Source of the DNA: Rivularia sp. PCC 7116
GTDB taxonomy: Bacteria > Cyanobacteriota > Cyanobacteriia > Cyanobacteriales > Nostocaceae
Assembly (NCBI RefSeq): GCF_000316665.1
Contig: NC_019678.1
Span: 3,038,001 to 3,102,000, forward strand
Direction: 5' to 3'
Length of the DNA stretch: 64,000 nucleotides
Shown here one piece after another: positions 48,701 through 59,076 of this stretch (position 1 is its first letter; each line of letters opens with the position of its first letter). Position numbers and translations under genes: made by a program. Below the pieces are notes generated by a model, which had not been told where the DNA came from, searched no databases, and saw nothing but the letters and a program-made list of their open reading frames with translations.

Positions 48701-50815
48701 TAGTTCTTCGTTGGTGCTTTGTAACTCCTCATTAGAAGCTGTCAATTCTTCATTTGTAGCCTGTTGTTCTTCATTAGTAGTTTCTAATTCTTCAATGACT
48801 GCTTGCAGATTCTCGCGAGTTTGCTGTAGCTCGTACTCCAGTTCCATAATTCTTTGGGAAGCTTCAGCATCAGCTTCAAATTTTTCCCCCGCAGGCTGAT
48901 GGGGGACTTCATCTTCCTGAATTACAATTGCAAAGAAATCCGAAGCTAATTTATTGCTTTCGTGATAGGTAACTTCCAGCTTGAGAGTAGATTCCCGATT
49001 TTCTAATTCTACTTTTATACCGGTGTAAGAAACTGAAGAATGGTCTTGCTTAGCGCGATGAAGTGCAGTAATTAAAGGTAGCTGCAAATCGGCAACAATC
49101 ATTTTAGTAATATCAGTTGTCGTTCTGCCAAAAGGTACTTTTAAAATATTAATGTCATCATTAAAGCTATGAAATAGTTTATATTCTCTATCTGCTAAAA
49201 AGCAGGTAGCCTTGTATTTAGCTAGAAAAGCACTAAACGCTTTATCCAGCATTGGTTCGAGATGACTTTCTGATTGGCTTCTTGATGGTGTGAAAGGAAA
49301 TATTTGATGGGCAGTTTTTTCGATAGTCTTTACAGGAATATTCAGTCTGACATCTCGCCGTTTTTGATAAATTTTATTTTTTGTATCGATATGTTGAAAT
49401 TCTGGTTCGATATAACCTAAATTTTCTGCTTCTCCTAAGAATAGAAATCCTTTGGATGCCAAAGAAAAATGTAAGTTGCGTAATACTTGTTGTTGCAAAT
49501 CCGATTGCAAATAAATCAGCACATTACGACAGCTAATTAAATCCATGCGGGTAAAACCAGCATCTTTAGTCAAGTCGTGGGGTGCAAATAATAGTTTTTC
49601 TCTGAGTTTGCGAACCACCTGTAAGCAATTATCTTTCCGTAGAAAATAGCGTTCTAATCGTTCGGGATTAATATTTTTATTAATCGTTAGGGGATAAATA
49701 CCTTGAGTTGCTTTTTCTAATGCTGCTTTATCAATATCGGTAGCAAATATTTTAAATCTAATTGGTTTATCGGATTTTGTTACCGCTTCATCGAATAATA
49801 TTGCTAAAGAATAAGCTTCCTCTCCAGTCGCACAAGCAGTTACCCAACAGCGTAACTCTTCATGAGGATTAGCTTTATCAACTAATTGAGGAATTACCGA
49901 CATTTCCAACACATCCCAAGCAGCTGGATCGCGAAAAAACTGAGTGACGCTAATCAGCAAATCCTGACGTAAAATTGCTCTTTCTTGGGAAGATATTTGT
50001 AACAGACGAATAAACTCATCCAGATTATTGCAGCCACTAATTAAGTAGCGACGGTGGATGCGTCGGGATAGAGTTGTGGTTTTGTAATGGGAAAAATCGG
50101 TTTGCTCGTATTGTGCCAAAATACTGGCAATACGTTCTAAATGATGGGGCTTGAATAGCTCTAATTGATTATTGTTACTACCTTCAGAAGGTAAATTCGG
50201 CGATTGTACCAACTGACTAATAACCTCAGCTAATTCCTGTGGTGATAAAATTCTATCCACTACCCCCGTAGCAATGGCAGTTCTAGGCATCCCATCAAAT
50301 TCAGCCGTAGTAGGTTCTTGCACCATCGCAAACCCCCCAGCTTCATTAATTGCCCTTAAACCGTTAGTTCCATCGCTTCCAGTCCCCGATAAAATTACAC
50401 CAATCGCTCTTTCCACATAGTTTTTAGCCAAAGATTCTAAAAAGATATCTATGGGAAAATTTAGCCCGTGACGGCTGCGCTCTTCCTGCTCTAATAAATG
50501 TAACTTTCGATTTTCTAAAACTAAGTTTTTACCGGGAGGAATCAAATACACCGAATTCGGTTGCAGTTTCATTGCTTCCGTTACCCGATATATTTCCATT
50601 CGGGTACGCCGCTCTAGCAACTCCTTCATCAAGCTTTTGAAATCTGGTGAAAGGTGTTGAATCACCACAAAAGCAGCCCCGCTATCAGTTGGCATATGCT
50701 CGAAGAATTCTTCTAGAGCGCGGAGTCCCCCTGCGGATGCACCAATACCAACCACAAAAAAAATTTGCTCTTGTTCGGAGATAGATGAGTTTACACCAGA
50801 TTCGTTTTCTGACAT
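45740..50815 (-). CDS. CheB-CheR-PAS-PAS-GAF-histidine kinase-receiver fusion
   Basis: A 1691-residue soluble protein. CheB methylesterase (about 18-205; catalytic Ser in GASAGG, His in IQHLSP, Asp in GSDGTNG) lacks the usual CheB receiver. CheR methyltransferase (about 230-490; SAM site [15 protein letters not shown]) follows. A coiled coil built of NEEL-type repeats (about 665-735) precedes two PAS domains (about 745-860 and 905-1025), GAF (about 1040-1180), HisKA ([13 protein letters not shown]), HATPase (GTGLGLSI) and a C-terminal receiver (about 1480-1595; [11 protein letters not shown]). A helical tail of ~95 residues may bind a partner. The protein may link methylation-type adaptation with phosphorelay; no chemoreceptor gene is adjacent. 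Confidence 0.92.
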   Translation of the reverse strand: MSENESGVNSSISEQEQIFFVVGIGASAGGLRALEEFFEHMPTDSGAAFVVIQHLSPDFKSLMKELLERRTRMEIYRVTEAMKLQPNSVYLIPPGKNLVLENRKLHLLEQEERSRHGLNFPIDIFLESLAKNYVERAIGVILSGTGSDGTNGLRAINEAGGFAMVQEPTTAEFDGMPRTAIATGVVDRILSPQELAEVISQLVQSPNLPSEGSNNNQLELFKPHHLERIASILAQYEQTDFSHYKTTTLSRRIHRRYLISGCNNLDEFIRLLQISSQERAILRQDLLISVTQFFRDPAAWDVLEMSVIPQLVDKANPHEELRCWVTACATGEEAYSLAILFDEAVTKSDKPIRFKIFATDIDKAALEKATQGIYPLTINKNINPERLERYFLRKDNCLQVVRKLREKLLFAPHDLTKDAGFTRMDLISCRNVLIYLQSDLQQQVLRNLHFSLASKGFLFLGEAENLGYIEPEFQHIDTKNKIYQKRRDVRLNIPVKTIEKTAHQIFPFTPSRSQSESHLEPMLDKAFSAFLAKYKATCFLADREYKLFHSFNDDINILKVPFGRTTTDITKMIVADLQLPLITALHRAKQDHSSVSYTGIKVELENRESTLKLEVTYHESNKLASDFFAIVIQEDEVPHQPAGEKFEADAEASQRIMELEYELQQTRENLQAVIEELETTNEEQQATNEELTASNEELQSTNEELHSVNEELYTVNAEYQSKIGELTELNNDIDNLLRSTDIGVVFLDRDLKIRKFTPAATVAINLVEADINRPLKHITHNLNCINLIELLKAVIESQRGLDKEVKLVEEDFHLLMRINPYRLEDGKLDGVVISFIDIDEVKTIQQQIYLVNQELKASQLQLRQLNQELEERVEERTQALQKSEARLRAILSTTASIIFLKDIEGRYLLVNRQYLDSFNLTEKDILEKTDSDIFPEQIADVLLENDRQVLAKKSVLRFEEQAHTVDGKLRTYISTKAPLINSHGEVYAICGISTDISEQKETEAELREGAARERTILNIVKKIRETLNLEEIFQVTTKKIRETLKCDRVVVYQFNSDWSGEFVAESLVEGLTPFIGNQLQNTWNDTYLQETSGGRYKNHHNLAISDIDEADFSDCHREIYQQLQVKSFCIVPVFQSDKLWGLLAAYQNENSREWKEGEIRLLTQTGIQLGISIAQIDLFTQIQNQSLQLQQAKETAEAANRAKSAFIAHTSHELRTPLNAILGFAQILQNETGLSAKQQREIEVIQRSGQHLLTLINDILYVAKIEAGKLNLELTDFILSSFLDNLEAMIRIRCQQKGIEFEHLILSDLPLIVRGDETRLRQLLLNLLSNAVKFTPSGKVTFSIGYVRDFIQTKEEGWNCNKEQDNIEPDNADKIRFHVADTGIGIPQDKLEEIFLPFQQLDSHQSSQEGTGLGLSISESIVEQMGSKIYVTSTFGKGSEFWFDIDFSSPESSIDFLPVENNNPKITGYQGAKRKILIVDDLDNNREILANFLTPLGFEIIEASSGTQAIAKTEKYQPDLIILDLIMPKIDGLEVTRILRQELGWQDLPIIIVSASTLPTDESECYQAGANYFLAKPLNFQQLLKLLQQHLKLKWTTQDSFTQLSKTSKTSKTSQIKSDSESIVIPTAAELNQLLELIMEGDIREALSQIEGWQQNRPKLMSFIQQTRHLAETCQLRKLKELLKQYLKQSE

Positions 50816-51048
50816 AAATAAATGATTAAATAATCCAGGGAAGTAGCGGCTATCGCTATATAGTATTACCCCTTTGGTTTCATCTCACTATCTGTTGACT
50901 TATCTTAGTATTTAGAATTCATAGCGTATTAGCCCACCTCAACGGCGGGCTTCGTTTGTTTAACCCTAGATTTCAAATCTGATGGCTAATAATTCCGCTT
51001 AGGGCAAATTAACAAAGTAAATATTAAAAAAATCGGAAATTCTGCATC

Positions 51049-51825
51049 TTACATTCCTGTAATTTCGTATCCTGCATCAACGTACAAAACTTGACCTGTA
51101 ATTCCACTTGCTAAATCGCTACATAGGAAAGCTGCTGCATTTCCCACTTCTAGCTGGGTAACGGTGCGTTTTAAGGGTGCTACTTGCTCTACATGATGGA
51201 TCATATCTAAAATGCCACCCACCGCGCTTGAAGCTAAAGTACGGATGGGACCTGCCGAAATTGCATTGACGCGAATATTTTGTTCTCCAAGTTCTGCTGC
51301 TAGATAACGCACGCTCGATTCTAATGCTGCTTTCGCAACTCCCATAACATTGTAATTAGGAATTGCTCTGACACCACCCAAGTATGTGAGAGTCACAATG
51401 CTGCCTCCCTCGGACATCAAAGGCTTGGCTGCACCGGCTAATAAAGCTAAAGAATAAGCGCTGATTTCCAAAGCTAAACTAAAGCCTTCGCGAGAAGTTT
51501 CGCTAAAACCTCCGGTTAAGTCGTCTTTTTTCGCGAAAGCAAGACAATGAATCAAAATATCTATCGAACCCCATTTGTCCTTGATGGTATCAAAAGTTGA
51601 TTTTACTTGCTCGTCATCTTGGACATTACATGGCAAAAACAAACTAGGAGAAAGCGGTTCGACTAAATCCTTGACCTTTTTCTCCATTTTTCCTTTCTCG
51701 TCAGGTAAATAGGTAACACCAATATTTGCTCCTGCTTTATGCAGTTGTTGGGCTATACCCCAAGCAATAGAACGGTTATTAGCAATACCTGTGACGAGCG
51801 CGTTTTTCCCTGTCAGATCCAGCAT
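51049..51825 (-). CDS. fabI: Enoyl-[acyl-carrier-protein] reductase (NADH)
   Basis: A 258-residue FabI of type II fatty-acid synthesis, reducing the enoyl-ACP double bond. The NAD site is GIANNRSIAWGIA (13-25). The active-site pair lies in YNVMGVAKAAL (tyrosine and lysine six residues apart, FabI spacing), with AISAGPIRTLAS as the substrate loop. Full length. It is divergent from ntcA across a 376-bp spacer. Confidence 0.97.
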   Translation of the reverse strand: MLDLTGKNALVTGIANNRSIAWGIAQQLHKAGANIGVTYLPDEKGKMEKKVKDLVEPLSPSLFLPCNVQDDEQVKSTFDTIKDKWGSIDILIHCLAFAKKDDLTGGFSETSREGFSLALEISAYSLALLAGAAKPLMSEGGSIVTLTYLGGVRAIPNYNVMGVAKAALESSVRYLAAELGEQNIRVNAISAGPIRTLASSAVGGILDMIHHVEQVAPLKRTVTQLEVGNAAAFLCSDLASGITGQVLYVDAGYEITGM

Positions 51826-52201
51826 AAAAATGACCTATTTATTCAATGGTTCATGGTTGAGCATACTAGATATTAGACCGATCGCTCTAAATTTTAAATA
51901 CTATTTGCTGAGTACTAATAATAAATGTTGTTAAAAATCTGCTAATTTAATCACCATTTTTTTTATGATATTTTAAATATTTCTTCATCGAATTAAATTA
52001 CTTCTATGAACTAGCTGAATAGTGTTAAAAATTAGTAGCTGTCTTGAGCTAAAATTTATGTATCATCATGAACAAATAGTAAGAAGGTGAGGAGGTTAAG
52101 TATAGGAAAGTACAAAAAGGTTCACAATGCAATCTTTATTTTTCAAGTGTATTCTTAGGTAATCTGTTTTAATTATTCCGGCATTGGGTAGGGGAAGGGA
52201 G
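51826..52201. other. Divergent fabI/ntcA promoter region
   Basis: 376 bp containing the NtcA-type promoter of ntcA (52100-52142). The fabI promoter should lie close to 51830-51950, but no consensus was clear. Confidence 0.6.
52100..52142 (+). promoter_or_regulatory. NtcA box and -10 element upstream of ntcA
   Basis: A perfect GTA-N8-TAC palindromic NtcA site (52100-52113, core N8 TAGGAAAG), followed 23 bases later by TATTTT (52137-52142), which fits the TAN3T -10 box. This is the arrangement of class II NtcA-activated promoters, and positive autoregulation of ntcA is established in heterocystous cyanobacteria. Transcription would start about 50 bases before the ntcA ATG. Confidence 0.85.
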
Positions 52202-52873
52202 ATGATTGTGACACAAGATAAAGCCCTAGCAAATGTGTTTCGACAAATGGCAACTGGAGCTTTTCCACCAGTTGTAGAAACATTTGAACGCAACAAAACT
52301 ATATTTTTTCCGGGCGATCCAGCAGAACGAGTTTATTTTCTTCTCAAAGGTGCCGTGAAGCTCTCCAGGGTGTATGAGGCAGGAGAAGAAATAACGGTGG
52401 CATTGCTACGAGAAAACAGTGTTTTTGGTGTTTTATCCTTACTAACAGGAAACAAATCCGATCGGTTTTATCATGCGGTAGCATTCACGCCAGTAGAATT
52501 ACTCTCGGCTCCAATTGAACAAGTAGAGCAAGCACTCAAAGAAAACCCTGAATTATCTATGTTGATGCTGCGAGGACTTTCTTCGCGGATATTACAAACT
52601 GAGATGATGATTGAAACTCTTGCTCACCGAGATATGGGTTCAAGATTAGTAAGCTTTTTACTAATCCTGTGTCGAGATTTTGGAGTACCTTGCGCTGATG
52701 GAATAACTATCGATTTAAAGTTATCTCATCAAGCAATTGCTGAAGCAATTGGTTCTACTCGCGTTACCGTTACAAGATTGTTAGGTGACTTACGAGAAAA
52801 AAAGATGATTTCAATACACAAGAAGAAAATTACCGTACACAAACCAGTTACTTTGAGTCGGCAATTTACTTAA
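52202..52873 (+). CDS. ntcA: Global nitrogen regulator NtcA
   Basis: A 223-residue CRP/FNR-family activator that senses 2-oxoglutarate and controls nitrogen assimilation and heterocyst differentiation. The cAMP-binding-like domain ([30 protein letters not shown]) is followed by the long dimerisation helix and the HTH recognition helix [20 protein letters not shown]. The ATG at 52202 is preferred: it gives the standard 223-residue protein starting [13 protein letters not shown] and has a purine-rich AGGGGAAGGGAG site just upstream, whereas the frame opening at 52184 would add six residues. It is divergent from fabI. Confidence 0.98.
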
Positions 52874-53276
52874 AGCATCGCCAAGGGATTAAGTTCAAAT
52901 TCTGTTAATAGTCTGATAATAGGAGGTCACAAAAGCTTTTGTTTGATTGCATTGTTGAAAAAGTACATCTGAAATTATCAGAACAACAACTTCGGATAAC
53001 TAAATTATCCGGTTAACATTACAGATGCTTTTATTTTGGTAGCAGATGAATGATAATTAGGGCTGCTACCAATTTATTTAGAATTAAAGAGGTAATTTTT
53101 TCTGCTTGTTAGATAGAGCAAAGTTTAAAATAGCGATTAATTCTAAGCTTTTGGTAATTTAAGTAAGGCACACTTGAGAATAAAGTATATTTAGCTCTTG
53201 CCTTATTTGCTTTTTCTCACACACAATAACTGAAAATAGTAAACAGTATGTGTAAGGATGAATTCGGCACGATTAT
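52874..53276. other. 403-bp spacer after ntcA with two hairpins
   Basis: Contains the hairpins at 52993-53011 and 53036-53072. No ORF. The remainder is AT-rich and should contain the promoter of the DUF3084 gene. Confidence 0.6.
52993..53072. terminator. Tandem hairpins downstream of ntcA
   Basis: CGGATAA/TTATCCG (7-bp stem, 52993-53011) and TTGGTAGCAG/CTGCTACCAA (10-bp perfect stem, 53036-53072) flanked by TTATTT-type runs. Probably the ntcA terminator; a small RNA cannot be excluded. Confidence 0.5.
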
Positions 53277-54809
53277 ATGACTACCGCGTTTATCCTGATA
53301 ACCGCAATTCTAATTTTGGGAGGCGTAATTGCCACCGTCGGCGATCGCATTGGCACGCGGGTGGGCAAAAAAAGGCTCTCACTTTTTAACCTGCGTCCTA
53401 AAAAGACTGCCGTTGTGGTGACGATTTTGACGGGAATCGGTATTTCTGCTTCAACTTTAGCGAGTTTGTTTTTAGTTGATGAAGGATTGCGTAAAGGTGT
53501 GTTTGAGCTTGAGGATATTCAAAAAGATTTGAGGAGGAAGCGAGAACAGCTCGAAGGCACTGCAACTAATCTTGAAATTACTAAAAGAGAGTTGGCAGAA
53601 GCTAGAAACCAACAGGCGCAAGCCCAGAAAAGATTAGAAGCAATCAACCGCTCGCTGCAAGCTGCAAACACCAAACAACGGCAAACCCAAGCCCAACTCA
53701 ATCAAACTATTAAGCAGCAAGCTCGCACTCAAGCTTTGTTGCAAGATACTCAAAACAAACTCAATCAAGTTGCAACTCGCTACAAAAAAGCTATTGACGA
53801 ATTGCAAAGCATAATCAACCAAAGAGACAATAAAATTGAGGAAATTAAGCAGCTTAAAGCAGAAAGCTCGCAACTCAAAGAAGATAGAAGACGATTAATT
53901 GCAGATGCTAAAAAAGCTTTAGCTCAAGCCGAAGCCGCAATTAACAAGCGCGATCGCGAATTAGCTAAACGCCAAGAAGCCATTGAAAAGCGGGATGAAA
54001 AAATTGTTCAGCTTGATAAACAAATTCAACAGCGTAATTCTGAGATTACAGCCCGCGAGCAAATGATTACTCAAAGACAAAAAGTAATCAACGAAAAGCA
54101 AGCGCGGCTTTCAGAGTTAGAACGACAGCAATCTTCCTTAGAGCAACAACTGGCAAAATTGGGACAATCCAATCGGGATTTGCGTTTGGGTAAGTTAGCT
54201 TTAGTCAGGGGACAAGTTATTGCTGAAGCAGTTGTTAGTGTAGAAAAACCCGCAGCTGCCAAACAAGCAGTAATTAAGTTATTGCAGGAAGCAAACCGTT
54301 CTGCTCTTAATAAATTAAGCGAACCTGGAAGTAATTTATCACAAGATGGAAAATCATCAATTCTTTTTGCTACTGCAAAACAAATTGAGCAATTAAGCAA
54401 GCAGATTGATGATGGCAGAGAATATGTAGTGCGAATTTTTTCCGCAGGAAATTATGTCCGGGGAGAAAAACGCATCGAATTTTTTGCTGATGCAGCACCC
54501 AATCAAGTCGTTTTTCAAAGAGGTGAGGTACTAGCAACTACCACAGCAGATCCTCAAAACATGACACCAGATCAACTCAAACAGCGACTGGAGTTATTAA
54601 TTTCTGCTTCTCAATTTCGTGCCCGTAATGCTGGTATTTTAGAAAGTATTCAAATAGACCGTACTTTTATTAAATTTGCATCTTTATTAAGACAGTACAA
54701 TCAATCATTAGATATCAAAGCTGTGGCGGCAAATGATACTTATAGAGCCGGACCTTTAAAAGTTAAACTGGTAGCGATATTAAATGGAAAAATAATCTTT
54801 AGTACTTAG
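53277..54809 (+). CDS. DUF3084 membrane-anchored coiled-coil protein
   Basis: A 510-residue protein of a cyanobacteria-specific family. Two N-terminal hydrophobic segments (about 3-22 and 45-68) surround GDRIGTRVGKKRLSLFNLRPKKTA, the family signature. A long coiled coil (about 75-305) rich in Gln, Arg and Glu follows, then a globular C-terminal domain (about 305-510; VRIFSAGNYVRGEKRIEFFADAA, seen in short segments). The topology suggests a cytoplasmic coiled coil tethered to the membrane. Function unknown. It lies between ntcA and the YqgF-like gene on the same strand. Confidence 0.88.
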   Translation: MTTAFILITAILILGGVIATVGDRIGTRVGKKRLSLFNLRPKKTAVVVTILTGIGISASTLASLFLVDEGLRKGVFELEDIQKDLRRKREQLEGTATNLEITKRELAEARNQQAQAQKRLEAINRSLQAANTKQRQTQAQLNQTIKQQARTQALLQDTQNKLNQVATRYKKAIDELQSIINQRDNKIEEIKQLKAESSQLKEDRRRLIADAKKALAQAEAAINKRDRELAKRQEAIEKRDEKIVQLDKQIQQRNSEITAREQMITQRQKVINEKQARLSELERQQSSLEQQLAKLGQSNRDLRLGKLALVRGQVIAEAVVSVEKPAAAKQAVIKLLQEANRSALNKLSEPGSNLSQDGKSSILFATAKQIEQLSKQIDDGREYVVRIFSAGNYVRGEKRIEFFADAAPNQVVFQRGEVLATTTADPQNMTPDQLKQRLELLISASQFRARNAGILESIQIDRTFIKFASLLRQYNQSLDIKAVAANDTYRAGPLKVKLVAILNGKIIFST

Positions 54810-54930
54810 AGATTTGCAAATAATATCATGTCGGTGAAATTAAACATATTTAACTCAAAAATCAAGGAGATAATTATTTTAGTCGGATAATATTATGTTT
54901 GCTCCGACATTTATCATATTTGTGGCATAG

Positions 54931-54958
54931 GTAATTGATAATTGATAATTGATAATAA
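54931..54958. repeat. AATTGAT heptamer array
   Basis: Three to four AATTGAT units in the spacer between the DUF3084 and YqgF-like genes. Confidence 0.75.
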
Positions 54959-55102
54959 CTTAAGCCGTAATGGTATTACAAAGCATAAATAGTCTGCACA
55001 AGTGATTGCCAGATTCACTGATTGCTAAAAGTCCATTGCTTTTTTAATATTAGCTTTAAGCCAAGAGTAAAACTTGTATAGGTAAAATTAACAGCATTTT
55101 AT

Positions 55103-55537
55103 ATGACTTCCCGTAATTTTTCACCTTCCGATTCGGTGATTTTGGGTTTCGATCCTGGAAAAGATAAATGTGGTGTGGCTGTAATGGGGCTTGATAGACA
55201 ACTTCAGTACCACGAAGTTGTTTCCTCTTCCGAGGCAATAAGCATTATTGGGGATTTGTATCAAAAATACCCAATTTCTTTGTTAGTAATGGGCAACCAA
55301 ACTACATCAAAGCACTGGAAGCAGCAAATACAAGAACAATTATCCGCAACGGTAAATATTATTTTAGTAGATGAGCGTTATTCAAGTTTAGAAGCACGCG
55401 ATCGCTACTGGGTAATGTACCCACCAAAAGGATTAACTAAGCTATTGCCCAAAGGAATGCGGACTCCACCACGTCCAATTGACGATATTGTGGCAATTTT
55501 GCTTATCGAAAGATACCTCAATCGTTTAACCCAGTAG
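55103..55537 (+). CDS. YqgF/RuvX-like RNase H-fold nuclease
   Basis: A 144-residue protein of the YqgF-type RNase H fold. The first strand carries ILGFDPGKDKCGVAV with the catalytic aspartate in GFDPG. LLVMGNQTTSKHWKQ is the middle signature, and VDERYSSLEARDRY carries the second acidic pair. The C-terminal PRPIDDIVAILLIERYL carries the last aspartates. Family members process pre-16S rRNA or resolve nucleic-acid junctions; this divergent cyanobacterial subgroup may differ. No clear ribosome binding site precedes the ATG. Confidence 0.82.
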   Translation: MTSRNFSPSDSVILGFDPGKDKCGVAVMGLDRQLQYHEVVSSSEAISIIGDLYQKYPISLLVMGNQTTSKHWKQQIQEQLSATVNIILVDERYSSLEARDRYWVMYPPKGLTKLLPKGMRTPPRPIDDIVAILLIERYLNRLTQ

Positions 55538-55725
55538 CTTAGTATGGGGAGATGAGAGTACAAATGTGAGGAAGAATGAGGAGAGAGGATGCAATAAAAT
55601 TCCTAACTCCTTATTATTAAATTACTACCCCTAAATCTAAAATCTAAAATCTCAAATATAAAATTCTATAACCTCTAATTCCTCATTTATAAATTTTATT
55701 TATTAACTATTTGCTATTGGCTAAT

Positions 55726-55989
55726 TCAAATTTCGGCTCGGATAGTAAAAGCATAATCTCCCCCCGGTTCTAGTTGATAGTCTTTTTGCTCTAGAAAACG
55801 GCTAAGAGGCTCTTTAATTAAGGCTCTACCTTGAGAAGGTGTTATTGACAAATCTCCTTGACGAAAATGCCATAGAAATTGCCATTGAAATTCACCTGCT
55901 CTTACTTCTCCTTTAAGTAAACCGTCTTCCCACGATTGTCGGGTTATCCGCACGTGGGCTGTAGTTTTCGGTAGTCGTTTAGAACTCAC
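55726..55989 (-). CDS. DUF3146 family protein
   Basis: An 87-residue cyanobacterial protein (MSSKRLPKTTAHVRITRQSW start; GEFQWQFLWHFRQGDLSI in the middle; DYAFTIRAEI at the end) fitting the DUF3146 family by length and sequence. Mostly beta-strand; no catalytic residues are evident. Function unknown. It converges with the YqgF-like gene; the 188-bp spacer has AATCTAAAATCT-type repeats. Confidence 0.8.
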   Translation of the reverse strand: MSSKRLPKTTAHVRITRQSWEDGLLKGEVRAGEFQWQFLWHFRQGDLSITPSQGRALIKEPLSRFLEQKDYQLEPGGDYAFTIRAEI

Positions 55990-56719
55990 GATTTATGCAA
56001 TACCGCAGTGTTGATTATTTGTACTTTTACCTATGATTTACGCAAATCCTTCCTGAAAAAATAGGACAGGTTAGCAAGTCCACTTTTACTGGTTAGCTTA
56101 GTCTTTATTGCTCCAAACCCAAGCAGTGAGGGACTAAAATTATCGCCGAAATCAACCAAAGGCTCCGATTACTCAGAAGTAGCATCACCCAAAGCGGATA
56201 ACGCTAACGCAGTTTCTTTCAGACGAAGATACCCGTAATCAGGGATTTCATTAATGTTGCGTAAGTCCTATACTTAACATAACTTAAATTTAAATTAGGT
56301 CAAATTGGTATACCAAAATTTTGATTTTAGTCTTATAGGACTCAAGTAAGTCAGCACAAATAAACTGAACTATATAGTAAGTGATAAAACACCGATCGTA
56401 TCTGTGGGATTAATATTAATAGGTAATAAAAAATTTTGATAGCACTGGGTTATATAGTAAATAATTAGCCGGACTCGGTATAACTTAGTTTGTATAATTA
56501 ATTCTTTAAATTGAACCACCAAGCAATAAATACATTAGAGATAGTAATTATTTGATTCAAAAACTTCTCAATGTCCCTGGTGGCTAATCTCAGTTAATAT
56601 TCATTTTGTCAATAGAAGCGCGGATTTTAGATTTGTGAATTCATAATCCCGGACACTTGTTACAACGCAGGCAAACTGCTTACGAGTTCAGTGTCCTTTA
56701 AATCTAAAATCCTAAAACT
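55990..56719. other. 730-bp gene-free region
   Basis: No ORF. TTTACGCAAATCC (56037-56049) and TTGCGTAAGTCCT (56258-56270) have complementary cores and may delimit a degraded repeat element of about 230 bp. The rest is AT-rich. Confidence 0.5.
56651..56696 (-). terminator. Possible terminator after pnp
   Basis: GGACACT/AGTGTCC outer stem with an inner GCAG/CTGC hairpin, 24 bases past the pnp stop. It lacks a T run. Confidence 0.4.
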
Positions 56720-58873
56720 TTAGGCGTTAGAAGCTGCTTCTCGCGCCGCAGCGGCTTGTTCTGGGTGAATTCCTAGACGGGTAAGGTTGATTCTACCTTT
56801 GTTGTCAATTTCCCGAACTTTAACGATTACTTCGTCGCTAACTGCAACTTCATCTTCAACTTTGCCAACTCGATAATCGGCTAGCTGGGAGATATGAATC
56901 ATCCCTTCTTTTCCTGGTAAAAACTCCACGAAGGCACCGATGGGTATAATTCGAGTCACTCTACCGACATAAACGTCACCTTCATTGAGCTTGCGCGTCA
57001 TTGATTGGATAATGAAGCGGGCTTTCTTAGCTTTGCTTTCATCTAATGCAGCAATTGTTACAGTGCCATCATCTTCAATGTCAACTGTGGCACCTGTCTC
57101 TTCAGTAATTCCTTTAATGGTCTTACCTCCGGGACCAATCACCAAACCAATCATGTCTGGTTCAATCTTGATTGTTAATAAACGTGGAGCATAAGGTGAC
57201 ATTTCCTCACGCGGTTTTTCAATGCAAGCAAGCATCTTCTCTAAGATGTGTAATCTAGCACTCTTAGCTTGATGAACTGCTTGGGCAACAACCTCCAAGG
57301 ATAAGCCAGTGATTTTCATATCCATTTGCAGGGCTGTGATGCCTGTATCGGTACCGGCAACTTTGAAGTCCATATCGCCGAGGAAATCTTCAATACCTTG
57401 GATATCGGTTAGAACGCGGACTTCGTCTGCTTCTCTAATTAAACCCATTGCTGCACCGCTAACGGGTTTTGCAATTGGTACCCCTGCATCCATTAACGCT
57501 AATGTGGAAGCACATACCGAACCCATTGATGTAGAGCCGTTAGATGAAAGTACTTCAGATACGACTCTAAGTACGTAGGGAAATTCACTTCTTGGTGGCA
57601 ATACAGATAATATGGCTCGCTCTGCTAAAGCACCATGACCAATTTCTCTTCGTCCCGGTGCCCGTAAAGGCTTGGTTTCTCCAACGGAAAATGGTGGAAA
57701 ATTATAATGGTGGAGATAATGTTTTTGCTGGTCTGATTGCAGGTCATCGTTCAAGTTTTGAGCGTCTCCGGGAGTTCCCAAAGTACAAATAGAAAGTACT
57801 TGAGTGAGTCCTCGATTGAATAAACCGCTACCGTGAACTCGTTTGGGTAAAAGACTTACTTGGCAAGATACCGGACGCACTTCATCCAGCTTGCGACCAT
57901 CTACGCGAACCTCGTCTTCAACAATCTGACGGCGCATCAGCTTTTTAGTAATGCTTTTGAAAGTGTTGCCAAGAGCTTTACTGTTCTCCATTGCTGCAAC
58001 TCGGATTGGATCTTCTTCCGATAGCTCCTCAATGGCTGCCGAGATTTCCTCTTTTATGACATCCAAAGCATCATCGCGTTCGGCTTTAGTAAAATCAAAC
58101 TGCGATAAAACTTTTTTGATTTTATCGGTAGCGCGATCGCTAATAAAGTTTTCCAGAGTGGTATCTACTTCCGGTGCTTCTTCCGAAACAATTTCAATAC
58201 CTAATTCTGCAATTAAATCGAGTTGTGCCTGAATTAAATCTTGTACGGCTTCGTAACCAAATTCAATAGCTTCGATAATATCTTGTTCTGGTAGTTGATT
58301 AGCCCCGGCTTCTACCATGATTACACCGTCCGGCGAACCAGCAACAACCAGATCCAAGTCTCCAGCAGTGATTTCTGCATAGGTGGGGTTGATGATAAAA
58401 TCGTCTCCCACTAAGCCAACTCGTACCGCAGCCATGGGTCCGTTAAAGGGAATTTTCGCCATCAAAGTAGCAATACTTGCCCCAGTAACCGCTAGCACAT
58501 CCGGCGGTACTTGTTCATCTACCGAAAGAGTTGCTGCGATAATTTGCAAATCGTCTCGCAACCATGAAGGGAATAGAGGACGCATGGGACGGTCAATTAA
58601 ACGACTTGTAAGAATCGCTTTTTCTGGAGGTCGTCCTTCCCTTCTTAAAATCCCCCCCGGAATTCTACCTGCGGCATATAATCTCTCTTCGTAATCTACC
58701 GTCAAAGGTAAAAAATCAATTCCTTCTCTTGCTCGCGATCGCGTCGCCGTTACCAATACTGCGGTATCCCCAGATTGTATCATTACAGACCCGCCAGCCT
58801 GGGGAGCTAACACGCCTACTTTCAGCCGAATATCCCGTCCGTCGAAGGATATTGACTTTTCAAATTCTTCCAT
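56720..58873 (-). CDS. pnp: Polyribonucleotide nucleotidyltransferase (PNPase)
   Basis: The 717-residue 3'-5' phosphorolytic exoribonuclease/polymerase, the main RNA-tailing enzyme in cyanobacteria. Two RNase PH domains are present (about 1-145 and 310-540; [32 protein letters not shown] and the acidic [20 protein letters not shown] region). A KH domain ([18 protein letters not shown]) and an S1 domain ([20 protein letters not shown]) follow. Full length and intact. Monocistronic in this window. Confidence 0.97.
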   Translation of the reverse strand: MEEFEKSISFDGRDIRLKVGVLAPQAGGSVMIQSGDTAVLVTATRSRAREGIDFLPLTVDYEERLYAAGRIPGGILRREGRPPEKAILTSRLIDRPMRPLFPSWLRDDLQIIAATLSVDEQVPPDVLAVTGASIATLMAKIPFNGPMAAVRVGLVGDDFIINPTYAEITAGDLDLVVAGSPDGVIMVEAGANQLPEQDIIEAIEFGYEAVQDLIQAQLDLIAELGIEIVSEEAPEVDTTLENFISDRATDKIKKVLSQFDFTKAERDDALDVIKEEISAAIEELSEEDPIRVAAMENSKALGNTFKSITKKLMRRQIVEDEVRVDGRKLDEVRPVSCQVSLLPKRVHGSGLFNRGLTQVLSICTLGTPGDAQNLNDDLQSDQQKHYLHHYNFPPFSVGETKPLRAPGRREIGHGALAERAILSVLPPRSEFPYVLRVVSEVLSSNGSTSMGSVCASTLALMDAGVPIAKPVSGAAMGLIREADEVRVLTDIQGIEDFLGDMDFKVAGTDTGITALQMDMKITGLSLEVVAQAVHQAKSARLHILEKMLACIEKPREEMSPYAPRLLTIKIEPDMIGLVIGPGGKTIKGITEETGATVDIEDDGTVTIAALDESKAKKARFIIQSMTRKLNEGDVYVGRVTRIIPIGAFVEFLPGKEGMIHISQLADYRVGKVEDEVAVSDEVIVKVREIDNKGRINLTRLGIHPEQAAAAREAASNA

Positions 58874-59076
58874 TCAGTTCTTTTTCCTTCTATGCACTAT
58901 TCGCTCTCAGTGGCAATCCTAACATTTATGCCTTCTAGCTTGCCGCTTTGCTGTTTGTAAGTCAGTTACCAGTTAACAGGCACCTGCGACTATTGTTTAA
59001 TTTCTTTTAGTTTTATTCATAATTCTTAACTCTGCTTCATTAGGGAGAAGGAAAGAAACATCAAGAACAAGGGGCG

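Noticed and set aside
48441-48899. Plus-strand frames inside the giant kinase gene
   Set aside because: Antisense shadows of the coiled-coil and PAS coding region.
56985-58694. Several plus-strand frames across pnp
   Set aside because: Antisense shadows of a highly conserved, intact gene.
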